This document shows positions 1 through 8,344 of a stretch of 42,514 bases of DNA, piece by piece. How positions within the stretch are numbered: the first letter of the stretch is position 1; each line of letters opens with the position of its first letter. The stretch spans positions 1 through 42,514 of the IMG/VR virus record IMGVR_UViG_3300042328_000531. One strand, written 5' to 3'. Position numbers and translations under genes: made by a program. This DNA comes from a virus. A model generated the notes under the pieces. The model had not been told where the DNA came from, ran no database searches, and saw only the letters and a list, made by a program, of their open reading frames with translations.

Positions 1-955
1 AGTCTGCAAGATCTTTATTAGAAGTTTGAAATGCATTTTGTAAAGCAATTGTAGTTTCTAATGCTTTTTGTTGATCAATTTGTCCAAGAACAGAAAGTCT
101 TGTCGCTTGCTCTGTTTGTGCTTGTAAATCTAATCCTTTAAAGCCTGCTGCTGCTGCATCTGCTGCAAGAGCAACTGTGCTGGATGCAGCAAGTCCATAT
201 TTGGTGTATTCGTTTGCTAAACCTTTTATACTATCTAATGCTTGTTGCGTTTCTTCTGCTGGAGTTAATAAATCTCCATAAACTTTTCTAAATTTTATTG
301 CTGCAGACTCCATATCCATAAATGATTTTGCTGCAGTAGATCCAAGCATTGCTAGTGGTAAAGTAAAACCGACCATTAACTGACGGCCAGCCCACTGTGT
401 ATTCTTACCAAAATTTAATAAGTTGGTAGATCCTTGTTTTAATAGTTGATTAAATAACTGTTGCTTTTGAGCAGTAATTTGCATCTTTGTTGCATAATCT
501 TCCATATTGAGTTGCTTAGGAGTAATTGCCATGGCTTGCATTGCGCCTTTAGCATCTCGACCCATCTTAATATATTGCGTTTGCATTCGTTTAACACGAT
601 CTTCTGCAACCTGAGATATTGTGTCAAACTCACCTCTAAATAATTTTCCAAATGTTTTTGTTGCTCCACCAGCATATCTAAAATATTGCCTTATACTAAA
701 TTTATTTTTTTCTAATGAATTTGTAAATGCTTCTGTAGATGTTTTAATTGTTCGCATTTCAGCAGAAAATCTGCCCGTTGCATTAATTGCATTGAGCAGA
801 TCTGTCTGTAATGTGCGTTGTGCTAGTGCTGCCTGAGCACTAGATTTTGCTATATTGGTATGGAATAAAGATATTTGTCTTTGTAAAGACTTTAACTCTG
901 ATAGTGCTTGAGATGAGTCAATATTGACTTTAATGCTAGCATTAACATCACTCAT
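1..955 (-). CDS. tail tape measure protein (5' part, runs off the window)
   Basis: An open frame starts at ATG 955 and continues to the window edge, giving 318 visible residues. The start is set by an AGGGGG ribosome site 9 nt upstream; another ATG at 959 is out of frame and stops at once. Residues 1-100 are helical and rich in Gln, Ser and Ala, as in tape measure N-termini. Residues 195-215 are hydrophobic, and residues 255-300 (Ala-rich, then GFKGLDLQAQTEQATRLS) match the conserved tape-measure core. Such proteins set tail length and are the longest virion gene, so most of it should lie outside. The two tail assembly chaperone genes immediately upstream support the call. Confidence 0.88.
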   Translation of the reverse strand, partial: MSDVNASIKVNIDSSQALSELKSLQRQISLFHTNIAKSSAQAALAQRTLQTDLLNAINATGRFSAEMRTIKTSTEAFTNSLEKNKFSIRQYFRYAGGATKTFGKLFRGEFDTISQVAEDRVKRMQTQYIKMGRDAKGAMQAMAITPKQLNMEDYATKMQITAQKQQLFNQLLKQGSTNLLNFGKNTQWAGRQLMVGFTLPLAMLGSTAAKSFMDMESAAIKFRKVYGDLLTPAEETQQALDSIKGLANEYTKYGLAASSTVALAADAAAAGFKGLDLQAQTEQATRLSVLGQIDQQKALETTIALQNAFQTSNKDLAD

Positions 956-978
956 TCATTTGCACCCCCTAGATTTTA

Positions 979-1299
979 TTAATTACCAAGCGCAGTATTA
1001 AGAAGATTACTTTCTCCCAAATTTGTACCACTTGCTGCTTCAATAATTTTATATAAAGTTGGAAGATCTAGGTTTTCTTCCAATGCATCTTTATCTTTAG
1101 CCAGTTCTGGTTTGTATTGTTCCATTGCGATTTGAACACAATCTAGCAGAATGTCCATAGACTTATTGTTATCTTCTGATACCTTTTGAATACCTTCAAA
1201 AGTAACTAAAAATTTTCTTAATAATGAAATTTTAAGTGGACGAAGTTCAATTTGAGTTCCATCAATTAATGTTATTTTTTCTTTAATGCTTGTTGCCAC
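979..1299 (-). CDS. tail assembly chaperone, short form
   Basis: This 106-residue protein starts with GTG at 1299 behind a strong AAGGAGG site. Its residues 10-95 clearly match residues 13-105 of the next upstream gene product; both contain an IEL/IEI-x-PLKI block and a DLPT(L/I)Y block. It lies directly upstream of the tape measure gene, the usual place of the lambda G/GT-type chaperones that coat the tape measure during tail assembly. It looks like the short (G-like) partner, encoded as a separate duplicated gene and not produced by frameshifting. The family call rests on position and paralogy. Confidence 0.7.
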   Translation of the reverse strand: MATSIKEKITLIDGTQIELRPLKISLLRKFLVTFEGIQKVSEDNNKSMDILLDCVQIAMEQYKPELAKDKDALEENLDLPTLYKIIEAASGTNLGESNLLNTALGN

Positions 1300-1328
1300 T
1301 ATTCCTCCTTAAGGATTTGTTTATAGTA

Positions 1329-1334
1329 ATTATA
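1329..1334 (-). promoter_or_regulatory. -10 box of short chaperone gene
   Basis: TATAAT preceded by TGC (extended -10) lies 29 nt before the GTG start at 1299. A perfect 6-bp hairpin (AACCTA/TAGGTT, 1344-1359) covers the stop codon of the upstream gene, so the two chaperones may be transcribed at different levels. Confidence 0.5.
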
Positions 1335-1352
1335 GCACGAAACAACCTATTT

Positions 1353-2033
1353 TTAGGTTAAATTTTCGTAGTCTAGCCCCATGCCAATACCAAACCCTGC
1401 ACGTACTGCTTTTGAGCCTTTAAAAGATAAAATATCTTTGTCGTCTCTACCCTCATTGAATACTTTATTTTTTAGTTTGACCCATGCATCTTCTTCTTTT
1501 GGTTTGTCCTTTTCAATATCTACTCCTTGAATTGCAGCAAGAAATTTCTTTTCTTCATATTCCATCTCTCTTTTTGATTCTATGATAGCCATTAGTTCTG
1601 GCATTGATATTGATGACTCAAGTTCATTATAATCTTTCCAAATACCTAGCAAAAATGCTTCTGACTCTAGTCTGACTAAATCTAAACTTTCCCACGTTTG
1701 ACCGCTGTCTAAGGCTTGATCCTTAACAGACTCTTCCGATTTTTTATTAATTTTAATTCCTGCTCCAATGTCTACTATTTCATATATTGTTGGAAGGTCA
1801 AAATTTTCCTCTATATCTTCAACTGATTTGGAAAGGGGAGGGTAAAACTGTTTCATTGCTACTTTTACACATTTTACTAATATAGAAATAGATTCATCGT
1901 CCCCTTTAGATTTTTTAATCGGCTCAAAGTTTAACATAAAATTTCTAAGATATTTAATTTTTAGTGGAGAGATTTCTATTTCTATACCGTCAAATGTATA
2001 AATATATTTAGTTTCATAAACTGTAGTTGGCAT
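1353..2033 (-). CDS. tail assembly chaperone, long form
   Basis: This is a 226-residue protein. Residues 1-105 are paralogous to the 106-residue short chaperone downstream. Residues 106-226 form an extra acidic/helical region (containing ELESSISMPELMAIIESKRE) of the kind found in the T part of GT-type fusion chaperones. The gene sits between the major tail protein and the tape measure, as expected. ATG 2033 is only 6 nt after a TATAAT box, so the message is probably leaderless. No frameshift is needed to read the long form, which is unusual for this gene pair. Confidence 0.72.
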   Translation of the reverse strand: MPTTVYETKYIYTFDGIEIEISPLKIKYLRNFMLNFEPIKKSKGDDESISILVKCVKVAMKQFYPPLSKSVEDIEENFDLPTIYEIVDIGAGIKINKKSEESVKDQALDSGQTWESLDLVRLESEAFLLGIWKDYNELESSISMPELMAIIESKREMEYEEKKFLAAIQGVDIEKDKPKEEDAWVKLKNKVFNEGRDDKDILSFKGSKAVRAGFGIGMGLDYENLT

Positions 2034-2039
2034 CTTTCT

Positions 2040-2045
2040 ATTATA
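2040..2045 (-). promoter_or_regulatory. leaderless promoter of long chaperone
   Basis: TATAAT lies 6 nt upstream of ATG 2033 and immediately after the terminator of the major tail gene. No ribosome site separates it from the start, so transcription would begin at or next to the ATG. Confidence 0.6.
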
Positions 2046-2047
2046 TC

Positions 2048-2082
2048 AAAAAAGGCCCACCAGTTTACCCAGTGAGCCTTTT
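2048..2082 (-). terminator. rho-independent terminator after major tail gene
   Basis: On the minus strand an 11-bp stem (AAAAGGC plus TCAC, pairing with GTGG plus GCCTTTT) closes an 11-nt loop and runs into six T. It lies 14 nt after the major tail protein stop codon. Confidence 0.85.
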
Positions 2083-2096
2083 ATTATTTATTAAGA

Positions 2097-2741
2097 TTAT
2101 GAACTTTGTATTGTACGGTCAATAATCTTTCCGTATGATCCAGAAGTATCTTCTGGTAGTAGACGGAATGTAACATCAAACATTGTTGGTGTGTCACGCT
2201 TTGCTGATACTGTAACATTTTCAATAGAAAGTGCACGGTATGCAACGTATACACGCTCAACAGTTGATGAGTCTTCACAGTCACCAGTTCCTGGACCAAC
2301 TGCAATTAAAGCACGCTCTACAGGACATTCTCCAATATCGCCTGACGCAAGATCAAGTGTGCGTCCTGCTGACGATGTTTTTGTTCCTGAAAGATCTTCG
2401 CTTTGACCTGCAATTGAGAATAGTAGATTTTCTAATGTTGCTTCTGCAAAAGAGGTAGCAAGAGTTACCTGCATTCCTTGTTTGTAGAGTTTAGCAACGT
2501 CAAGAATTTGATCTACTTGTACTTCGCCGAAATCAGGTTGGAATGTGATTTCGATACCATTGCTTGTGTAACCAACGTTTTCAATACCTGCAGCAATATT
2601 TGCTGAGTTTGACAAAGTCTCTTTATAAGACTGAGTTGATACGAACGCAGGAACAGTGCCTGGTGTCAATGTACTATCTGCTGTAAACAGTGCAGCAGCG
2701 CCAACGATAATATCGCTAGATGTACCTCTTGTATATGCCAT
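2097..2741 (-). CDS. major tail protein
   Basis: This 214-residue protein has the size and beta-rich composition of siphovirus tail-tube subunits. The residues around 60-75 (NGIEITFQPDFGEVQVDQ) resemble the tube-subunit strand region. It has its own promoter (TATAAT at 2800-2795), an AGAGGTG ribosome site and a strong terminator, as expected for an abundant virion protein. It follows the connector genes and precedes the chaperones and tape measure. The N-terminus (MAYTRGTSSDIIVGAAALFTA) is typical of phage tube proteins that begin by declaring a domain-swapped arm. Confidence 0.8.
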   Translation of the reverse strand: MAYTRGTSSDIIVGAAALFTADSTLTPGTVPAFVSTQSYKETLSNSANIAAGIENVGYTSNGIEITFQPDFGEVQVDQILDVAKLYKQGMQVTLATSFAEATLENLLFSIAGQSEDLSGTKTSSAGRTLDLASGDIGECPVERALIAVGPGTGDCEDSSTVERVYVAYRALSIENVTVSAKRDTPTMFDVTFRLLPEDTSGSYGKIIDRTIQSS

Positions 2742-2794
2742 TTATTTCACCTCTTTTTTTGGTTAATATATGGACGATTTGTTTCCTCGCCATA

Positions 2795-2800
2795 ATTATA
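2795..2800 (-). promoter_or_regulatory. -10 box of major tail gene
   Basis: TGTATAAT lies 54 nt upstream of ATG 2741. Between them is a leader ending in AGAGGTGAAATAA, so unlike many neighbours this message has a normal ribosome site. Confidence 0.5.
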
Positions 2801-2810
2801 CAGCCTTTTA

Positions 2811-3386
2811 TTATAAGAAATCTGGGTTGTCTTTAAGGTGGTAGTCATACTCAACTATATATTTATGCATTGTTCCACCCTTATATGTATTCAATTCTAT
2901 TAAATCTCTAGATTCATCTACCTGAAAAACTCTCATACTTCTAAAAAATACCTTCATTGGACAGCCTTTGGCAATAAGATTAGTCTCATTTTCATGCATC
3001 CATTTATTTAAATCTTGAGCAGAGGCATCCTCTCTATCTAAAACTTGAGAAATAACCATACCTATTTTATGTGCGTCTTCTGTTCTGGCAAAGACAGTAT
3101 AAAGAGTTTGCTCTCTTTTGCCAACATAAAATGGCATATTTCTTAATCTAAGCATTCTGTCATAGAATAATACTGCTGGCAACTCTCCTTGAAACTCTGC
3201 CGAAGATTGTAAATTTTGATAATAAGCATCTAGATCATAGTTAACGCCAGCAGGAGAAAATGGAATATAGTTGTCAACTGATGGATTCTGTGCCATATTA
3301 ATATCTTCATAAGAACTTAAAAGTTCATGCAAATAATAATTTATATATTTTGGTGGGAAATCAAAAGTTTCTGCTACTGTAGCCAT
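2811..3386 (-). CDS. probable tail terminator/completion protein
   Basis: A 191-residue protein encoded between the HK97-gp10-like gene and the major tail protein, where siphoviruses place the tail terminator that caps the tube and joins it to the head. The C-terminal half (residues 130-191) is beta-rich with a DLIELNTYKGG strand, which is compatible. No diagnostic motif was seen; the call rests on gene order and size. An unrelated connector role is possible. Confidence 0.5.
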   Translation of the reverse strand: MATVAETFDFPPKYINYYLHELLSSYEDINMAQNPSVDNYIPFSPAGVNYDLDAYYQNLQSSAEFQGELPAVLFYDRMLRLRNMPFYVGKREQTLYTVFARTEDAHKIGMVISQVLDREDASAQDLNKWMHENETNLIAKGCPMKVFFRSMRVFQVDESRDLIELNTYKGGTMHKYIVEYDYHLKDNPDFL

Positions 3387-3390
3387 AGTA

Positions 3391-4068
3391 CTATTCTACC
3401 TCAACTTTTGCGTTTACGATCCATTTAAATCCAGTTGCCTGGCCTACTGATTTACCGCCTCTTATGCCTGCTGAAAAATTTTTCTTATATATTGTAGGCT
3501 TACTTAAATAATCATATAGGCCACATGCGGTTAAAAATGATTGAGCAAAATATTTTGTTATAAAGTTATCGAACGTTTGTTCGTATGATCCTTGAACTTC
3601 TTTGCCTCCAGGAAACTGATTTACAATTGTTTTTTTAGTATAAACTGTAACTCCATTATCTTGGAATACTAAAGGATTATTACCCCTAGGCCTTATAACA
3701 ACTGAGACTCCATTTTCCATTATTTTAGCCTTACTATAAAATGGCTCGTATGAGCCAGATTGAATCGAACTAGATTGTCTAAAATTAGAATCAATAGAAA
3801 TTCCAGCATTTGTTATTCTATACTGGACATCAAAAAGTCTTCCTTCTTGAGTTCCAGTTTGATACCATTCGTAAACATGATGCAAAGATTGAGGATTGCT
3901 TCTTGCCATTGCGTCAATATATAATTTTAAAGCCTCAACCGTCCCCCTACCAAGTTGATCTAGAAATATTTTTTTTCCAGATTCTGTACCTTCTAAAAAT
4001 CCTAAAGAATAATTAACTAAATTATTTAATTGTTTTTCAAATGCTACTGTATTTAATCTAACACGCAT
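3391..4068 (-). CDS. HK97 gp10-like neck protein (probable)
   Basis: A 225-residue protein that starts inside the previous stop codon (TAATG), so it is translationally coupled. N-terminal residues 1-45 are helical and basic; the middle carries a long beta-rich region; the C-terminus contains a basic GIRGGKSVGQATG segment. Position between the stopper-like gene and the terminator-like gene fits the gp10/neck class. Assignment is by synteny only. Confidence 0.45.
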   Translation of the reverse strand: MRVRLNTVAFEKQLNNLVNYSLGFLEGTESGKKIFLDQLGRGTVEALKLYIDAMARSNPQSLHHVYEWYQTGTQEGRLFDVQYRITNAGISIDSNFRQSSSIQSGSYEPFYSKAKIMENGVSVVIRPRGNNPLVFQDNGVTVYTKKTIVNQFPGGKEVQGSYEQTFDNFITKYFAQSFLTACGLYDYLSKPTIYKKNFSAGIRGGKSVGQATGFKWIVNAKVEVE

Positions 4069-4514
4069 TAGTCTACTGATGCCTGGCTTTCAGTACGTCT
4101 CCAAACCATTTGATAGGATTCTACATTCCCAAAAGCACCAACAAAAGGCTGTATTGTTGCAATTTCATATATAGTTCCTTTTCCAGACCTTAGACCAGAT
4201 GTCTCTTTATATATTAAGTTATCGTGCTTATCTCTAATATTGGTAATTAAAATATCTGTAATAGAATAAGGTTTATCTAAAGAAGATATTCTTAGATCTG
4301 TTAAAGATCTTGCATTTAATCTATTATTTAGTTGTGAAATCATTTTAGGATCTAATTCTTCAATATTTTTTCTAGCAGATGGAGCGGCATTACATGCTAT
4401 TGTTCTATCTAGCAGCCATTGTTTTTTTATTTCACCAAAGCCGCCTTGTGTGGATATTGAATAATAAATATCTGCACACATTGGATGAATAAAATCGTTT
4501 GGCTCGCATATCAT
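4068..4514 (-). CDS. probable head-closure/stopper protein
   Basis: A 148-residue protein coupled to both neighbours by TAATG overlaps. It contains two Cys near the N-terminus (MICEPN, MCADIYYS) and a compact alpha/beta body. In the capsid-connector-tail order of siphoviruses this slot normally encodes the head-closure (stopper) protein. No family motif was recognised, so the function comes from gene order. Confidence 0.45.
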   Translation of the reverse strand: MICEPNDFIHPMCADIYYSISTQGGFGEIKKQWLLDRTIACNAAPSARKNIEELDPKMISQLNNRLNARSLTDLRISSLDKPYSITDILITNIRDKHDNLIYKETSGLRSGKGTIYEIATIQPFVGAFGNVESYQMVWRRTESQASVD

Positions 4515-5422
4515 TAAATCACACCTGGCCTTGGAATGTTTATCAAATATTTTTCTAAAATTTTATCAACTATCATATTTCCAGTTCCAGAAAGAACACT
4601 TTTGTCAAACTGAATTTTATATTGATCAGTATTGTAAGATGTCACATATCTCTTATAATAATCTAATTTTCCACATTTTAAATCTTCAATTAATAGTTTT
4701 GTTGCATACTCAACATCTGTAGGAACAGTTTTATATCCTGCATCTAAGACAAAAGTATAGTCATACCCTCTTGGGAAATCTACTATTCTACCGCTACCAA
4801 CTGAGCCCAAATCTCCATAGGCTGGAGGAAGAACTATTGATCCTTGCTCAACTCTATTATATGCTCCATCAAAAACACGTTGTACTGCAGAATTGTCTCC
4901 AGTTATATTAAATGTATAAACATTATCATCTGGAGTTTCAAAGTCATATATTAAAAGGTTGTTTTCATAAACCTTTAATATTTTATTAAATTTTTTCCAA
5001 ATACTAAAATAGTCTGATCCTTGCCCAACGCCTTGAACTATTTGTTTTAAATTATAAAAACCATCTACCACAATTGTATCAATAATAGATCTTGCAACCA
5101 TCTCTAACTGTGTGTACTCTGTAATTTCAGAAGCAGTAGATCCAAGAATATTAGGATCAACATATGGCCTAATTAAATCTATATTATCTTCTATGACTAA
5201 GTTATCATCCTCATCCATTACCTGAAATAAAAACGATCTATCTATAAATGATTCAGACTGAGTTATATTGTATGTAATAGTGCTAGAGGCTGTAGAGTTA
5301 ACCACAGTATTTGTTAATACATGATCAACCAAGTCTTCAACATAAATTGTATATTCTGCATTTGCCTCTGGAACATCCCAAGTTGTTACTTTTGGATATG
5401 TAGAAACCCTTAATATATCCAT
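4514..5422 (-). CDS. head-tail adaptor / virion protein
   Basis: A 302-residue protein encoded after the capsid block. Residues 1-80 look like an immunoglobulin-like beta domain (TYPKVTTWDVPEANAEYTIY and following). Residues 90-290 are a separate alpha/beta part; residues 225-270 (YATKLLIEDLKCGKLDYYKR) resemble helical adaptor proteins that dock on the portal. A fusion of a decoration-like domain to an adaptor would explain the length. The call is by synteny with moderate support from composition. Confidence 0.45.
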   Translation of the reverse strand: MDILRVSTYPKVTTWDVPEANAEYTIYVEDLVDHVLTNTVVNSTASSTITYNITQSESFIDRSFLFQVMDEDDNLVIEDNIDLIRPYVDPNILGSTASEITEYTQLEMVARSIIDTIVVDGFYNLKQIVQGVGQGSDYFSIWKKFNKILKVYENNLLIYDFETPDDNVYTFNITGDNSAVQRVFDGAYNRVEQGSIVLPPAYGDLGSVGSGRIVDFPRGYDYTFVLDAGYKTVPTDVEYATKLLIEDLKCGKLDYYKRYVTSYNTDQYKIQFDKSVLSGTGNMIVDKILEKYLINIPRPGVI

Positions 5423-5423
5423 A

Positions 5424-5714
5424 CTATAAACCGTACTCCTTTGCTACTTCTTCAGGAGTAGCACTTCTAATTCCTGGCTTTGTAAGCCATTTTTCAGCAT
5501 TATGTCTTTCAACTATATTGTACCCTTTTAAAATTTTACCTACCCCAGACCAATAAATATTTTTGGAAGAATGGATTGCAACTACATCTTTTTCTATTTT
5601 TGATTTTTTTTGTTGCGTTTCTGATAAATTTTCTGAAGAAACAGTGACAGTGCCAAAGATACCATTGCCAACCGAACCAAGCGCTTGTTTGTTTTTTTCT
5701 TTAACATCAGACAT
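5424..5714 (-). CDS. small head-region protein, function unknown
   Basis: A 96-residue protein starting behind an AAGGAGGAG site. The N-terminal 40 residues are polar and Ser/Lys-rich; the C-terminal half contains a compact motif (SSKNIYWSGVGKILKGYNIV) and ends with a segment like those that bind peptides or DNA (RSATPEEVAKEYGL). It sits between capsid and adaptor genes with its own promoter after the capsid terminator. It could be a head-connector accessory protein; no family was recognised. Confidence 0.6.
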   Translation of the reverse strand: MSDVKEKNKQALGSVGNGIFGTVTVSSENLSETQQKKSKIEKDVVAIHSSKNIYWSGVGKILKGYNIVERHNAEKWLTKPGIRSATPEEVAKEYGL

Positions 5715-5731
5715 AGTCTCCTCCTTGTTGT

Positions 5732-5745
5732 ATTATATCATTATA
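5732..5745 (-). promoter_or_regulatory. tandem -10 boxes downstream of capsid terminator
   Basis: Two TATAAT boxes 8 nt apart (5745-5740 and 5737-5732) precede the AAGGAGGAG ribosome site of the 96-residue gene. They restart transcription just after the capsid terminator. Confidence 0.5.
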
Positions 5746-5749
5746 AGTG

Positions 5750-5786
5750 AAAAAGGGGGACAAGAGAATTAACTCTCATCCCCCCT
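5750..5786 (-). terminator. rho-independent terminator after capsid gene
   Basis: On the minus strand GGGGG, a mismatch region and GAGAGTTAATTCTC are closed by CCCCC and followed by five T. The G5/C5 outer stem plus inner GAGA/TCTC stem make it the strongest terminator in the window. Confidence 0.88.
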
Positions 5787-5801
5787 AAAACTGTTTACAG
5801 A

Positions 5802-6947
5802 TTAGGAATCTGAAGCAGCGTCAGCGAATGCAATTGCATCCTGCTCTTCCCATTGAAGTCCGAAACGAACAAATACTGTGTATTCTACAGTATCTTTTTT
5901 CGCTACATATTCACGGTTTACTGTGATGTCTCTTTGGAAGCCCCATACACGGTTAGCAGGGAATGTTAAATCAACATATCCTGCTGGGTAGTAAGGAACT
6001 TCTTGTACGTCAACACCTAGAACACGAGTTGTACGTGCTCCACCGAATGTTTGACCAAGACCATCTAAGTAGTTTTGACGATTTGCTTGTGTGCTTCCTG
6101 GAACTTGTCCAGCAAAAGCCTCAGCAACAGCATCTGCAAGAGTACCATTGTTCTTAACAATACCTTGGAAAGCATCTGTACCAGCATAGAACTTTAGGTT
6201 CTGCTTGATAGCACGATACTTACGTGGCATTGCTAGAATGATGTCTTGCATAACTGGAGTTGTCCAAGCATTATCGGTAACTGTTACCTCTGCTTCGTGA
6301 GCATCTCCATCGGTTTGTACCTTGTGTACGAAACCTTCCATAATTGAAAGGAATGAGCCTGTTGATCCATCACCGTTAATGGCTAGATCTTCAATGTCAT
6401 TACCAAATGCGTTTGTCATAAGACGAACGATGTGGTCTTCAAGAGCAGCACCTTCGATATTATCTTCTAGTGCTTCTGCAGAAACTTCCCAATCTAGACG
6501 AATCTTCTTGGTTGTAAGTTCTACCTTACTGAATGTTGCTCCAGCATTGGTATAGTCACCAAGTGCTTGTGAAGCAGCACGAATTACACGCTCACCAACG
6601 TTAACTTTTTCAAGTTCCATTGTGTTAGCACGCATTGTTACACGACGGCCATCCTGTGCAAGTACTGTTGCGTCCCAAACATAGTCGATAAAACGACGTG
6701 CTTGTTCTGGACGAAGAATACCGCTACCAGCATCACCTGAAGGGTTAACTGCGTTTGGACCTGATGTCACTCCTGATAGTGCTGTTGGGATATTCCCAAT
6801 AACGCCACCATCGGAGTAATTGCCTGGTACGTTCGCTGCTGCGTCAGATCCTGATGCGAATGCGCCTTGACCCTGATAGAGTCCTGGAGCAGTGCCACCA
6901 ATGTTACCTGAAGTACCTGGCTGATTTTTCTTGATTTCTTCCGACAT
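5802..6947 (-). CDS. major capsid protein (HK97 fold)
   Basis: ATG 6947 is chosen because AGGAGG sits 7 nt upstream; a longer frame exists but would overlap the protease gene by many residues. The product has 381 residues. Residues 1-75 are Gly/Ala-rich and flexible, as in capsid N-termini. After that come GILRPEQARRFIDYVWD, a long strand pair and a helix with EDHIVRLMTNAFGNDIE, all typical of HK97-type shell proteins. It is preceded by the protease-scaffold gene and followed by a strong terminator. Confidence 0.9.
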   Translation of the reverse strand: MSEEIKKNQPGTSGNIGGTAPGLYQGQGAFASGSDAAANVPGNYSDGGVIGNIPTALSGVTSGPNAVNPSGDAGSGILRPEQARRFIDYVWDATVLAQDGRRVTMRANTMELEKVNVGERVIRAASQALGDYTNAGATFSKVELTTKKIRLDWEVSAEALEDNIEGAALEDHIVRLMTNAFGNDIEDLAINGDGSTGSFLSIMEGFVHKVQTDGDAHEAEVTVTDNAWTTPVMQDIILAMPRKYRAIKQNLKFYAGTDAFQGIVKNNGTLADAVAEAFAGQVPGSTQANRQNYLDGLGQTFGGARTTRVLGVDVQEVPYYPAGYVDLTFPANRVWGFQRDITVNREYVAKKDTVEYTVFVRFGLQWEEQDAIAFADAASDS

Positions 6948-6972
6948 TATTACACCTCCTAGTGATTTAAAC

Positions 6973-7551
6973 TTATCGAAATAAGTCGGCTGTTTTGAGG
7001 AAACGACCGCCCCATAGGGATTTTTCAACCATTTCTGGTTGTTCCTGAATAATCTCACCGAGATCTCCAGATTTTCGGAATGCTGTATCTGCTTCTACTG
7101 CGTCAACACGCTTTCCAAATTCACTAAATTCATCTTTTGCTGCAGTAACTTCTTGTGAAACTGCATCAACAGATTTTGTTATTGCATTTACCTGCTCTTG
7201 TAGAGACTTAACGGTTGCAACTAGATCGCTAAAGGCTGATGTAAGAGTATTTTTGATTTCTGTAACTGCATCTGCAATTACTTCGTCAGACTTAGATACC
7301 TCTTCAGTCTTTACTTCCTCTGCCACTGATTCAGACTTTACAACTTCTTCTGCTTTAACCTCTTCAGTTTTTGCAACTTCTGCTGTTTCTGTATCACTTG
7401 CTGGAATTGCTTCTGCTACAAGTTCTTCTGACTTTGTAACTTCAGCAGTTTCGACTGTGGCTTCTGCCTGTGGAGCGACCTGAACATCTTCAACAACAAC
7501 ATCAGTCTTTTCAACAATTTCTTCTGTTGTCTTTTTTGTTGATTTTGCCAT
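6973..7551 (-). CDS. nested scaffold product (internal start)
   Basis: An in-frame ATG at codon 252 of the protease gene is preceded by AAAGGAGG at ideal distance (7 nt), a better ribosome site than the one of the full-length gene. It would yield a 192-residue protein consisting of the acidic repeats and coiled coil only, that is, free scaffold. Lambda Nu3, made from inside gene C, is the classical precedent. The start is read from the sequence; production is inferred. Confidence 0.55.
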   Translation of the reverse strand: MAKSTKKTTEEIVEKTDVVVEDVQVAPQAEATVETAEVTKSEELVAEAIPASDTETAEVAKTEEVKAEEVVKSESVAEEVKTEEVSKSDEVIADAVTEIKNTLTSAFSDLVATVKSLQEQVNAITKSVDAVSQEVTAAKDEFSEFGKRVDAVEADTAFRKSGDLGEIIQEQPEMVEKSLWGGRFLKTADLFR

Positions 7552-8304
7552 AGGATTTGCCTCCTTTTGTATCTTAGAAGTATTTGTGCCTTTAGCACTG
7601 TCAACTAAGAATTTGATCATATTTGTTTTCTCGTTGTCTGTTTTTTCAACGAAACCTATATTTTGCATTTGATTACCAGTTGCTGGACTGGCTTCTGATT
7701 CATTTTCTGAAACCATAATGATTCCAGACTCTTTATCCCAAAAAACATTTTCAATGACTGTGTCCATTCCTTTAACAACATCTACGCCATCAACTTTTTC
7801 TACTGAAACTATATTTGCAAATTGATTTGCAGGACTATCGACTAAAGACAATTCTACTAAATCATAGTCTTTAATAATTCTAATTTGTTTATCTATTTTC
7901 TCATCATAAGCATCGTCCCATTGGTTCATTCTTCCGCCAATTGAAAAACCTGTATATGTCCCATCAAGAACCTTTTCCCATGCGTCCTGTGCACCTTTAG
8001 AAATGTAAGCAGACACTACAACACCATTATACATTTTCTCAGAATCTGTGTCATAGTATCTATCTTCTTTAAATGAAACCATTTTACCAACCGCAGATGG
8101 TTGATGCATTTCACGAATATTTCCACGAAACTTTTTAAATGCTTTTAAACTTGCTTCTGTTGTAACAATATCGTCTTGCTTATCTACATTATCGAGTGTG
8201 GCAAAGCCTGAGACTGTACGTCTCTCTTTATCTACCTTACTAAAAGGCATTGAAAGGCGAAGTTGTTCGCCCTCTGTATTCCAATGGGCTTTAGATATAA
8301 TCAT
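6973..8304 (-). CDS. XkdF-type prohead protease fused to scaffold
   Basis: A 443-residue protein. Residues 15-170 are a phage serine protease of the XkdF/S78 type: the EMHQP block gives the likely catalytic His67, and TYTGFSIGG the likely Ser121. VELSLVDSPANQFANI (around 150-165) is the conserved C-terminal strand. Residues 250-370 are a repetitive acidic region of V/E/A/K/T repeats, and 370-430 a coiled coil (TSAFSDLVATVKSLQEQ), which together look like a scaffold. The fused layout means the protease is delivered into the prohead with the scaffold that it later degrades. A probable second start lies inside the gene. Confidence 0.82.
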   Translation of the reverse strand: MIISKAHWNTEGEQLRLSMPFSKVDKERRTVSGFATLDNVDKQDDIVTTEASLKAFKKFRGNIREMHQPSAVGKMVSFKEDRYYDTDSEKMYNGVVVSAYISKGAQDAWEKVLDGTYTGFSIGGRMNQWDDAYDEKIDKQIRIIKDYDLVELSLVDSPANQFANIVSVEKVDGVDVVKGMDTVIENVFWDKESGIIMVSENESEASPATGNQMQNIGFVEKTDNEKTNMIKFLVDSAKGTNTSKIQKEANPMAKSTKKTTEEIVEKTDVVVEDVQVAPQAEATVETAEVTKSEELVAEAIPASDTETAEVAKTEEVKAEEVVKSESVAEEVKTEEVSKSDEVIADAVTEIKNTLTSAFSDLVATVKSLQEQVNAITKSVDAVSQEVTAAKDEFSEFGKRVDAVEADTAFRKSGDLGEIIQEQPEMVEKSLWGGRFLKTADLFR

Positions 8305-8344
8305 ACTAGTATATATTATAGAGGTCTTTTTAATGATATCTCAT

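Noticed and set aside
1353-2033. Programmed frameshift between the tail assembly chaperones
   Set aside because: The long form reads through in one frame and the short one has its own start and ribosome site; no slippery sequence at a frame junction was needed.
3570-3583. CGAACGTTTGTTCG, a good SOS-box-like palindrome
   Set aside because: It lies in the middle of a virion gene with no promoter nearby, so it is more likely a coding coincidence than a regulatory site.
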